Assembly (NCBI GenBank): GCA_963678675.1
Contig: OY783200.1
Coordinates: 20,102,190-20,166,189 of the forward strand
DNA from: Xiphydria camelus
Lineage: Eukaryota > Arthropoda > Insecta > Hymenoptera > Xiphydriidae
DNA: 64,000 nucleotides
Direction: 5' to 3'
Part shown: positions 46,540 to 57,776 of the stretch, in pieces
How the letters are laid out: every line of letters starts with the position of its first letter
Position numbering within the stretch: the stretch's first letter is position 1
Notes under the pieces: generated by a model
The model's input: the letters and a program-made list of their open reading frames with translations, nothing else
The model's database searches: none
Told to the model about the DNA's origin: nothing
Position numbers and translations under genes: made by a program

Positions 46540-47870
46540 GTTACATGTAATCATAGCAAACTAAAAACAAATTATCAATTTTAGGGATATTTATGAAGTA
46601 AATAGAATAATGTTTAATTGCAATCACTGAAATGAATGACCTACTATCGAAATAAGCAAAAACTACTCGATATCAGGCACTTATGTGAAGGAGCAGCGAA
46701 AGTACAATTTATTACCCGACTACCGGGAGAGGTTCCATCATTTAACAACCGAAAAAAAATAAAAACGGCGGGTCCAACGGGCGTGGTGTAAATAGAATAC
46801 CCAGTCTAGCGACAGCGACACGCGTCGGGGTACCTCGAGTCGCAAGCGAAGAGCCACTCGACCGCGTGCTCAAATTTCAGGAGCCTCGCGGGAGGGCACG
46901 GAAACCCTCTGCCTTTCGCTCTCCTCGGACAAAGTCCAAAGTTCCAGTTCGCTGACCATAAAGGTCACATGGAAATAATGGTCAAGGACATATTTGAACG
47001 TGAAATTTCCCGCTCTTTTCATTTTCGGTATATAAAATAGAGGTTCGGATTTAAAAAAATCAATTTTACCTAGAAGGTCATTGTCAATGTCAAATCCAAT
47101 ATGACCATTGGGTAGCCAGGGAAAAATCCTAAAAGTTTTATATTAAACGTTTTTCTCTAAAATGATTTCCCGCTGAGATAATCAGCTGTGCCTGGACTTT
47201 TCGAACACCCTGTATACGATTTACTAACTCAGAAACCTCTTCGCGGGCATGCGTCCAACCATTCCCCAAAGTTTCATCGCAATCGGATGAACGGTTTAGG
47301 AAGGCATAATAATCATCTGTACCGCTACTTTTTGAACACCCTGTATACGATTTACTAACTCAGAAACCTTCGCGGGCATGCGTCCAACCATTCCTCAAAG
47401 TTTCATCGCAATCGGATGAACGGTTTAGGAAGGCATAATAATCATCAGTACCGGTACTTTTTGAACACCCTATATAAGATTTACTAACTCAGAAACATTC
47501 GCGGGCATGCGTTCAACCATTCCCCAAAGTTTCATCGCAATCGGATGAACAGTTTAGGAAGGCATTTGATATTACCTTAAAGGTCACGGTCAAGGTCAAA
47601 TCCAATACGACCACTGGGTAGCCAAGGGAAAATCCTTAAAGTTTTGTATTAAACATTTTTCTCTAAAATGTTTTCCCGCTGAGATAATCAGCCGTACCGG
47701 GACTTTTTGAACACCCTGTATAAGATTTACTAACTCAGAAACCATCGCGGGCATGCGTCCAACCATTTCCCAAAATTTCATCGCAATCGGATGAACGGTT
47801 TAGGAAGGCATAAGAGACATACAGACAGACAAACATTCATTTTTATATATATAGATATATAGATTTACGT
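46540..47870. repeat. LINE-like repeat H, copy 2, with internal tandem array and RTE-style tail
   Basis: 46540-46800 matches 41090-41350, and 46950-47215 matches 42190-42480. From 47198 a unit of about 130 bp (GAACACCCTGTATACGATTT through GGTTTAGGAAGGCATAAT) is repeated at starts 47203, 47334 and 47463. A longer composite unit then brings a fourth at 47709. The tail GACATACAGACAGACAAACA, then TATATATATAGATATATAGA, is the kind of 3' end seen on RTE-type LINEs in insects. No reverse transcriptase is present, so family assignment is inference. Confidence 0.7.
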
Positions 47871-48773
47871 AAAGAGTAGAAAAACATCACGTACGTGGTT
47901 TATTGTCTTGGTCATCATAAATATATAATTTTCCTACGATTACTTGCTAAATTGATAACATTTTTGTATTTGTTAATTGTCCCATATATACTTGTTTAAT
48001 TATTTCTTAGAAAAGGTTTGAGAATTAAATAAAAAATTTCTCATAAATCTTCTCAAAATAAGAATTACACTTGATATTTCCTCGTACCCATCAGAAACGA
48101 GCAAAGGATTTTACTGCTGCTTCCCTCAATTCAGCTCGACCATACAAGACCCTCCGAGACCCCTTGACCCGTGTCTAAGCACATAAATATTTAGACCAAT
48201 GCCTCGGGATTGCGAAGTGCACGCGAGACTAGTGATTACCAGACCGGAACGTTATCCGGACACCGTTACCAGCCAAGCTGCAGTGAGCTGCGGTTTCCCT
48301 CCCGAATGGAAACGGATTTCCGCGGTTTCGGACGCGCGAGGCACAAATAAGACCTGGTCGCGGCCTGTTAAGGCTCCGGCAATTTATGTCTCGTGTTGCA
48401 AGGCGAGCGGCTATACGTATACATATATATATCGCTTTAAATTGTGTGAACTGCGACTGTACGTGTAGAGGATACTCTTCAAGGGTTGCGATAATGTTGC
48501 GGGCTTTGGACGACCGTCAGCGAAAAAGGGGCTATTTAACGACTGCCAATTACAAGCGTCATCCCTTGGAGAGAGCGGTATTCTAGTTAAGAGAGTAGAC
48601 GACCCTGTTGCACTAGTCGAGTCCATCGATTGACGGAAGGGTCTGCGATGATGTAGAGTGGAGCATGGTCAGTTGCAGTATACTGTATACTCGTATAAGA
48701 TGTGTAGTGCCCAACAGCTTTCTTTCGATGAAATGGTAGCGTAGAACTGTATGTATAAGGGTTTATGCACAAT
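47871..48773. other. No gene seen
   Basis: AT-rich to 48100, then a CpG-richer non-coding block (48190-48600). ORFs there lack domains. Confidence 0.3.
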
Positions 48774-49055
48774 GTAGGAACAGGGAACAGGTATATGGAA
48801 CAGCGCTTCCCATGCGTTACACATACGCTAAAAGCATACGTACCTACATATGAGTGGCTCAGTGCCATTTTCGCTTAACCCACGGAAGTTTGAATTTGGC
48901 GCTTTATTGTTTAACATCATATATATGCAGCAATATGTCTGTGCGAAAGTGTTATATTTGGAGGAGGCTTAGGCAAGTATGGCACTGAGCCACTCATATA
49001 TCCGTAACATGTGTGAAGCGCTGTTCTTTCTTACTGTTCCTCGTTCCTTCGTTAT
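48774..49055. mobile_element. Foldback MITE, about 280 bp
   Basis: GGAACAGCGCTTCCCATGCG and ATATGAGTGGCTCAGTGCCA (left) pair with TGGCACTGAGCCACTCATAT and GTGTGAAGCGCTGTTC (right). The outer words GGAACAGGGAACAG and CTGTTCCTCGTTCC also pair. Confidence 0.8.
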
Positions 49056-49414
49056 ACATTGATCCTAACGGAGTGAGATAATTTTTATTTCCTTTCAATA
49101 TGAATTCACATTTTTATAAATTAAAGGTGATACGTTGAATTTTCTCTGTAAATTACCCTTGAGACAATTGAAATTTATTCTCGAAAGCAATTTATCATAG
49201 TATACTCTGAAATTATATCTGAAAGTTATGGTTTTGAAATAAAGATGCTCTGCGCTAAGTAATTAACGAGGGAAACGATAATTAGCATTGACACAATGAA
49301 GGAAACTGAAACGTGTAATATTATAATGTTCTCTCTTCTATTAATTTGATAAGGGAACTCTAACTGAACACAACTGCAAAGGGAAAGTTTTCTTCGGTAA
49401 AATTATATTGAATG
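49056..49414. other. No feature seen
   Basis: AT-rich non-coding. Confidence 0.3.
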
Positions 49415-50070
49415 AGTATTGATTGAAAACTTTAGAAATTCGGCATTTTTATATCGAGAGCCATTCAAGTATTACATCACGCAATTTCCAGAGAGAAGTC
49501 GTGCTCGGATTGATCGTTGGCCGTCATGGTTACGAGCGGAAACACCGATGGCCGACTCAACTGCGACATTTTTTCCCTTCTTGGGTGATGTAATATTTGA
49601 ACATCTTCCTACTCCGAAGTTCAAATACAATCTTTAAATCTTCCGGAGCATCCGGGCACGAATCAATAAGATCGGATTCCCATGTCACCCCTATTCCGGT
49701 AGTCGATGCTAAAAGGATGAGGGAATCGAATGGCAGGTCTTCATGGGTTCCTTGAAATAAGCGTTGAATAAAAACTTTGAAATTTTCATATTTTCATATT
49801 GGAAGCTATTTTATTATAATATTATATCATGCCAATTCATTAGACTTTTCGTACAATCGTCATGATAATTAATAGTAAATTGAACTCTGTCATGTTTTTC
49901 TTAATCGAATAACATTTGAATTACCTAACGTATACCTTTAAATTCAAATATAATTTTTAAGTAGTTCAAGGCATCTGAACACGAACCAATAAAAAAAAGT
50001 CAGATTCCATATCACTTTAGTTCCTATAGTCAAAGTCAAAGGTACGGCAATAAAAAAAGTCCTTGAAAAC
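49415..50070. repeat. Ancient direct duplication, offset about 345 bp
   Basis: Corresponding words in the same order: GAAAACTTTAGAAATTC / AAAAACTTTGAAATTTTC; GAGAGCCATTCAAGTATTAC / GGAAGCTATTTTATTATAAT; TTCAAATACAATCTTTAA / TTCAAATATAATTTTTAA; GGAGCATCCGGGCACGAATC / AAGGCATCTGAACACGAACC. The first unit is CpG-rich; the second has C-to-T and G-to-A differences throughout. Confidence 0.7.
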
Positions 50071-50704
50071 TTCTTCAGATCGCACTCACTTTTCCTCCGA
50101 TCGACTTAATGATAAAAGTTCGATACGAGACTCACGAGCTACTCCACGACTCTCACAATCGGTATTTCTATGTGCCTCTGTGATGCTCACCTACCACTGC
50201 TTCGTACCAAAGAGCATTGCTCTAGGTAGATTCCTCAAGTAATCACAAAAGTTCCATCGAGCTACCGGATCTCCTTGCGATAACGGACTGCGGAAGATAT
50301 ACCTACGAGATGTTATTTCTTCCTAGGTTTCTTTTCGTCTCATCGGCCAAGGCATCTACAGGAGGGCTTTTATTATTATAAAAGGAATAGTTAGTGATAA
50401 TGGCATCGATTTGTTTTCGTTGCAGTAGTGAATCTACTTGATTTAGTTCTTACTGTCGCGATAATTATAGTGCACCTAATCGGATGGGAATTTAACTCAA
50501 TTTTCAGTAGGTCTATCGGAGGGATTATGTACCATATTCTGATAATTGGTGCTCGAATAAAAATCGTTTAGAGAACGATTATATTACAGTAAAAACATTT
50601 ATGTAACAGTAGCTGCGTTGTTATATTACTGTTATGTAAATGAGAGCGAAATTATAATATATTTGTAACTATTACTTAGTGAGGGTACTCATTTTGTTTA
50701 CACA
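50071..50704. other. No gene seen
   Basis: Non-coding with mixed composition; nothing recognised. Confidence 0.3.
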
Positions 50705-50975
50705 GAAGACTCTCCTAAATGGCGCACCTCTCAAATAAGCCCCTTCCCTATTTTCTTGTCCTCACTCGGTTCTTCATTGGTGAGGAAATCTGAAGTTGGG
50801 ACGACTCACCGTAAACTAATACTTTTATCCTTAAGACGCGTAGATGTATCTAGTATGTGATAGCATGTTATCGATGATAAAACAGTGCACTATCGGTATG
50901 TAAACCGAACCTCTGAACGCGCCTTCTCAAATAACTCAGCCCCTGGTTAGGTGCGCCATTTGGGAGATTCTTTTG
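50705..50975. mobile_element. Foldback/TIR element, about 270 bp
   Basis: AGACTCTCCTAAATGGCGCA at the left pairs with TGCGCCATTTGGGAGATTCT at the right, with CTCAAATAAGCCCC against a diverged complement inside. Non-coding. Confidence 0.75.
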
Positions 50976-51743
50976 TAGATTCAATTATAATAGGTGTATC
51001 TATTTTGTGTATAATTATGCTATTAATTGCATTTTTTCGTGAAACCATAATACTAAAATTACTCACATTGTAAGTATTAGAAGGACTGATAAATACTAGA
51101 CTTCATTACAGCTTAAGATCCTACAGATATGGAAGATGACAAAGTTGAAGTTTTCGAATGGACCGATAAAATATCCCGTTCGATTACAGTTATGTAATTT
51201 GGTGGTCCGGAGCATCAATAATGGAAATATTTAAATCAGTCTTCTCCAAGGTAACACTGCGAAAAATCCGATAAAAATGATGTTGATCTTACAGGACTAT
51301 GGTGGAAGGACCCTACCTCTCTCTCTGCGTGCTCACCTTGGTGAGCCTTGGCTTAGTCCAAATCCGTTCAAGACCAGTAAATTTGTGGAGGAAGTCTAGC
51401 GGCTTTAGATTAGACCGCGATAAGAAACCGTGGTTTTATCCTAGACCATAGTGCTACAGCGATTTCAATGCGGTACCCCATTAAAAAAGTTCCACAGATT
51501 CTCACAGAAAACTTCTGTGGGAATTTCACGTGCTTTTGGTACAGCAATTCCAGATATCTACTAGTAAAAGTCTGAGCAGGAGAAATAACGATTTGGTTAA
51601 TTTTATATGTACGTATCTATTTGTAAAAACAAGTAAAATCCACTAAAGATGATAAAAACTTGTACACGTCAATCTTTTGGTAATTACTGAAAACCTTACA
51701 AGATTTCATTTGTCTCTACAGATACACCAAAAATTCAATAAAG
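50976..51743. other. No gene seen
   Basis: AT-rich non-coding. CTCACCTTGGTGAGCCTTGG (about 51332) is a short hairpin. Confidence 0.3.
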
Positions 51744-52367
51744 GACCCCACACAAACCTTATGGGAACTAGTTCCCGGTGGATTTAGCTGGGCTTTACAT
51801 GTGTTGTAGATCTTGGTGTTCTGATCAAAAGTTATCAATGCCGCAACAACGAAAAATGGACAGTTTTTGAGTTTGGAGACCTTAAAGTTCATACTTTTTG
51901 CTTTCCGTCATACGACGTATTGAATTGAAATAATCATGTAAAATCAGGTTTTCTGTGAATGTTGCTAAAAATCACGTATTTTGTAGTTGGTGAGCTAAGG
52001 ATTCAGGTCAGATAAAGAAATAAGAAGTTCTCTGAGACTTTAAAGTTGCCGCTTTTTACTCGAAACCATACGCTCTTTTTCAGCCAATTCAAGCACGCAT
52101 TCAAGATCATGGGCGATCTTGTGAGCACGTGTTTGCCTCCATATACTTATGCGCGAGTATGTGCGTGCGTGCATGTGCATAATTTTTATTTTTTAATGTC
52201 TGATTTTCTTTCTCATTTTTTTCGTGTATCTGCATTGTTTTAGCGCACAAATGTTATGGAAACTGGTTCAGTACTGAAATCCTCGCGTACTTCACATATA
52301 TTGTAGTGTATGACCTCCTGATCAAAAGTTACCATTGCCATAGACTCAAAAAATAGGAGACTTTTAA

Positions 52368-52879
52368 CCCTTAAATGCATGATTTTTTGTTTAAAAATAA
52401 AAAAATGAAAAACTGGAAGATTTTACATAACTAATACAGGGAGAAATAAAAATAAAAATTATATTTCACTTTGAACCGTTTTTTTTTTTCGAAAAAAGGG
52501 TATGTAGCCAAATGGCAACATCATGCATTAAGTACATAGTATGACATTACATTACGTGTGAAATTTTTTGACACAATTATTACGTTTATTGAAACATAAT
52601 TCTACATCGCACTTCTCACACTTGGTATAGGTAAGTCCTTTGCAGTTAGGCAGCTTGCATTTCATTTTCTTATCCCGTTGCTCGCCGGTTGTCTGCAGAC
52701 TGGGAAATGTCAATAATACAGTGACATGAGCGCCATGTACCAACAAATGCTTATAGCCTATTATAAAGCAGTACGTAGCCCAACGGACACTATGCAGCAA
52801 GTCGATATTTGCTCTAGTGTGAGTTTGAAAGGTATAGTAGGCAGTGTGTTGCCGAAAAGCAACAATATGCATTTAAGGG
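52368..52879 (-). mobile_element. piggyBac deletion derivative, 512 bp, with TTAA target duplication
   Basis: Ends CCCTTAAATGCAT and ATGCATTTAAGGG are perfect inverted repeats. TTAA stands on both sides (52364-52367 and 52880-52883), the piggyBac hallmark. The empty target is seen in repeat copy 1 near 24017. Only the 3' end of the transposase remains. Confidence 0.96.
52552..52680 (-). pseudogene. C-terminal cysteine-rich domain of piggyBac transposase
   Basis: On the minus strand the frame ends KKMKCKLPNCKGLTYTKCEK, then CDVELCFNKRNNCVKKFHT and stop. C-x4-C, C-x2-C, then C...C before KKFH is the conserved C-terminal zinc-binding domain of piggyBac transposases, which helps recognise the element ends. 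The DDD catalytic core is missing, and the upstream part of the frame (to 52872) is unrelated terminal sequence. Confidence 0.88.
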
Positions 52880-53024
52880 TTAAAAATAGTACAACTTTTA
52901 CTTGCGACTCTGCTGTATTAAACTAGTCTTATAGATCTTAAATCCTGGTGAATATGTCTCACCTGCACGAATATTGCAGGTTATGATTAGTTGTTCAAAT
53001 ATCACCATAAATGTAAACTCAAAA

Positions 53025-53228
53025 ACGTGTGGCCGCCACACGCGGAAGAAGTGAAACTTCGATACCAGTTTCTCTGAATTTGATTCCGATGGTATTAGTT
53101 TTAATTGGCTCTACGAAGAAGCATTGTAAAAGACTTGTATAGAGCCAATTGAAACTAATACAATCGGAATCAAATTCAGAGAAACTGGTACCGAAGTTTC
53201 CCTTTTTCCGTGTGTGGCGGCCACACGT
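53025..53228. mobile_element. Palindromic MITE with self-palindromic ends
   Basis: ACGTGTGGCCGCCACACG at the left and CGTGTGTGGCGGCCACACGT-type sequence at the right. GAATTTGATTCCGATGGTAT, then AATTGGCTCTA, pair with TAGAGCCAATT and CGGAATCAAATTC. Each end is itself a near-palindrome (GTGTGGC/GCCACAC). Confidence 0.88.
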
Positions 53229-54749
53229 TCTGTTTTTTTTTTTATCAGATGCATCACTATTTGATTGTGTTAATTTAAATCTCTCTCTCTCTCCATTTTC
53301 GACTTCGTTCTGTATCAGTTTAGCTATTGTCTTCGTCATCGCTTTCGTCATGAATTCGTCATTTCGTATGATGAATTACGACAGAGATATACTAATCGTC
53401 GAATTATGCACCCTGACAATTAAAACGACATATCGAAATGTAGATCTTGCTCGGTTAGGAATTTCTTTAATCACGTAAGTAAAGAAAGAAATACGAGGGT
53501 CTCTGTATTATTATAGCAATGGCAATGGATTCGAAAAAAGATAAATGCGGAAAGGCTGGATCCACTTTTTTCTCTTTCTAGACCTCTCATGCATTTCTTT
53601 TTCTCAAAACTAATCAGAACATACATTCAGTAACATAAAATCCATTTCAGCCACCTAACTTTTTATATAATGCCATCTTAGCTTCAATTCGTACCATCAG
53701 GAGATAATAAATTAGATCACATTCGTTCATACGTTTGAAATAATAGTTGAACCCAGCAAACAGGTACTCTTTCTTCCGAGTTGATTACATCTTGTATTCC
53801 GTAAACAAATACTCCATCCGAACTTGAAACAATGAGTCGAACTACGGCAAACGAGTTTATAAAAGAAACAGAGGAGATGAGCCAAACGCATTATTTCGTT
53901 TGTAATCTTCTTCGTATTCAAGATCGTCATCCAACTCTCGACGTGGAATGTATAATATAAACATATCCAGATACGGTTCCGAGGCAAACATCCGCCCACT
54001 CGTTTGTCGACAGGTATCTACGGAAATACAATTGGATTTCCAACTTTACGAAAACAATGGAGAGACGCACTTGGCCCCCGCTTTCATTCTATCGCTCTTC
54101 TCGTAGTCCAACCATGCCTCTCCACCTCTACAGTCTCAGCTTTAGAGCTTATCGCATCGGGCGACGTTTGTCGTCTGGTAATTTCGACAAGTTCCTTTAC
54201 CTCCGTTAAACTACACATCACTGGTGTCGCGGTACCGAACTTCTCCGTCGTGTATAGCGAGGAACATATAATAGAGTGAATCACATGAATCCGAAGGAAT
54301 AGAAGACAACGACGCTCTAGACGTTGCGAACTTGAGAAATAAGGGCTTCTCCTTGGAGGGACGAATTCTATTGCTTTTCTCACCCATTAATGATATTAAT
54401 CCAGCTTTTACTTCGTTCTATCACCTTTCCTGCTATCTAATCGTTCTTCTCAGTATCTATTGTCTTCCTCTTCGCTTCTCTCATCATCCCACATTTGTCG
54501 ACGACCGTCTGATTTTCGCAAATTTTTTCGACTTTGGTAAATACACTTCGCCAATGTCGTGTCACGTCACATATTTGACTATAAGCTTTGTCCTTACGAG
54601 CTTCGCACGTCAATTCTGGGAACTTCACTCACAAAGCATTCAGAATGTCTGATTTAAACGCAGGTCGGTCCACGATCTTGTAAAAGTTGGACAGAGTTTA
54701 ATATTCGGCCTCTCATCGGCATTTATAATTATAACTAGAGCTGGCCTAC
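53229..54749. other. No gene recognised
   Basis: Includes a short (TC)n run at about 53280. Several ORFs on both strands at 54000-54650 have no recognisable domain. A GTAAGT site at 53473 follows a short open frame but no acceptor or domain supports an exon. Confidence 0.3.
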
Positions 54750-54830
54750 CCATATATATATATATATGTACATATATATGTACATATATACATATGTACA
54801 TGTATATATATATGTACATATCAAGATGCC
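54750..54830. repeat. TATA/TACATATG simple repeat
   Basis: About 80 bp of alternating TATATATG and TACATATA words; strongly self-complementary. Confidence 0.9.
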
Positions 54831-55261
54831 TCACAGTATTGCGAAAACAAGCAAACTTTGTTCAAGTCACAAGTACATTATTACTCTTACGTTCACCTGA
54901 TAGTCACGTACGATGACAATCGATATCCTACATACATTCGTACATACATACATCTACTTCTCAATCTAGATCTTCACACGTTAGGATCAAAGCTCGATAC
55001 TTTTTACGAAAGTAACTCCAAGATCCAATAGCTGAATGGCAGTGATTCAAGTAAAGAATTCCTGTATGAGTCTCGCGATGTGATCCTCCCTAACTTATAC
55101 ATACACGTCATCCACCAGTGCGGGTACACCTACCCGCCTATCCTTCCAGGCTCTTGCGTATAGGTTTCGAATCGATACCACTCGGGGATCTTACTCTCAT
55201 CCCGTTCCTCCCTCCTCCTATCCCTACCACTCTTCATCACCATTCCGGTGCGGAAGGAGGG
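54831..55261. other. No feature seen
   Basis: Unique-looking non-coding sequence, pyrimidine-rich at 55180-55250 just before the GA tract. Confidence 0.3.
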
Positions 55262-56352
<1,091 letters not shown>

Positions 56353-57093
56353 CTGGACCAGAAATGCTGTCCTAAAAGTATTATACACAGAGATTGAAAT
56401 AAAAATAGTAAGAAATCATTAGACACTTTTGCCACTTCTCAGAGAATTAGAAGAGGGGCGTAAGTTTTTGAGCAAGCATTGGTAGCAGCGATAAAAAACG
56501 TGATTCAGCCTTTTCAGGTGGTAAGTTTGAGAAGCGAGATCTGACCTTATGGAGCTCCAATGCTAAATTCCGAGTGGACGAAAATTGTTCGATGTTACTT
56601 TTATCGAAATCGCTTTAGGGATTTTCATCCACACTGATACTATTGATAACTATTACAAATTCGTAATTGTATTCTCTGACTAGACTCGACTGCCTCTGTT
56701 GCATAAAAAATGAACGAAAGCTTCGAAAGCTCGTCTTTAAGATAAATCGACAACGCTGATTTCGAAACAAAAAATTCTATCTTTATCCCCGAAGCAGGGA
56801 TAACCATTCCCATTGCGAAAGAATGGACAAAAATTCCAAAACCCCCGGAGCCACTTCGATACAAATAATTTTCATTCACTCAAAATTTAACATTGGAGAT
56901 CCATAAGGCCGGACCTCGTTTCTCTGATTCACCACCTGAAGGGACTGAATCGCACTTTTTATCGCTGCTACTTATGTTTACTCAAAAATTTACATTCCTC
57001 CTCGAATTTTCTGAAAAGTGCCAATCGTATCTAATGATTCCTTCTTATTTTTATTTCAATCTACTTTTAGGATAGCATTTTTGGTCAAATCAG
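56353..57093. mobile_element. Foldback element, about 740 bp
   Basis: The left arm (56353 to about 56562: CTGGACCAGAAATGCTGTCC, GCAGCGATAAAAAACGTGAT, CTTATGGAGCTCCAATG) and right arm (about 56890-57093: CATTGGAGATCCATAAGG, ATCGCACTTTTTATCGCTGC, GGATAGCATTTTTGGTCAAA) are inverted at about 80% identity by eye. The 330-bp centre is non-coding. Confidence 0.85.
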
Positions 57094-57728
57094 TATATAT
57101 TAGGACTGTCTATGCGTAGTAATTTTAAAAATACCTTATCAATTGGAACAATAATTTATGTAATTTCAATAATAACAACTTCTATATACCTACTACGTTT
57201 TACCATGAAAACAAATATCATTTTTAGGAGCTACTATAATTTCAAATTCATTATCAGCAAAAATCCTTATTTTTAGGAGATAACACTGTAAAATAATTAT
57301 GAGGAGGATTTTCCATTAACAATTCTACATTAAATTTCTCGATTTCTTTTATTTCATTTTATCTTTCCTTTTATTATTTTCACATTTATAATTGTATACC
57401 TCTCCGTGATATCACGACATCCCACGCATCGCCAAACGTAAAACCAAAATACCGCGCGCATAAAAATGCGCGGCTATACGTATAAAAGCGCGACGAAGCA
57501 ATTCGTCGTCGCTCAAAGGCTTTTCATTCGAACGCTTCGCGGTTTCCTCCCGTATCGAAAAGAATGGAACGGAAGGGGGAAACTGACGTCGCGAAACGGG
57601 GAACGGTGAAGGGTGGCGCGGAAAATATGGCGCGGGTATCGCTTCGTCGCGAGATGAAACGAGAAGGTGGCGGTCGACGCGGGGCGGAAGGGGGTAGGGA
57701 GGGGTGGAAAATTCCGGAACGGGCTTAC
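57094..57728. other. No gene recognised; CpG-rich promoter-like block from about 57410
   Basis: GTATAAAAGCGCG near 57479 looks like a plus-strand TATA box, followed about 35 bp later by CTCAAAGG and TCATTCG. An ORF opens at 57564 but shows no domain. Whether this is a promoter cannot be decided from sequence alone. Confidence 0.3.
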
Positions 57729-57776
57729 CTCGCGAGTTATGTCCGCGTACTCAGGCACATCACTGTCGATTCGCTT
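57729..57776 (-). CDS. Candidate 48-nt micro-exon
   Basis: On the minus strand AAACACAG precedes an open 48-nt segment, KRIDSDVPEYADITRE, ending at a strong GAG|GTAAGC donor; both borders are phase 0. The peptide resembles a tyrosine-containing cytoplasmic segment. The acceptor lacks a pyrimidine tract. It could belong to a minus-strand gene upstream of the CUB exons or be chance. It does not join directly to the exon at 20862, whose entry phase is 2. Confidence 0.35.

Larger units (their letters stand above)
51744..53020. repeat. Dispersed repeat R, copy 2, interrupted by a piggyBac
   Basis: AAGGACCCCACACAAACCTT onward aligns with 23384-24240 over its whole length, once 52368-52879 plus one TTAA are removed. 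The two copies differ by scattered substitutions and small indels (for example a shorter stretch around CAGGTCAGATAAAG). Confidence 0.9.
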
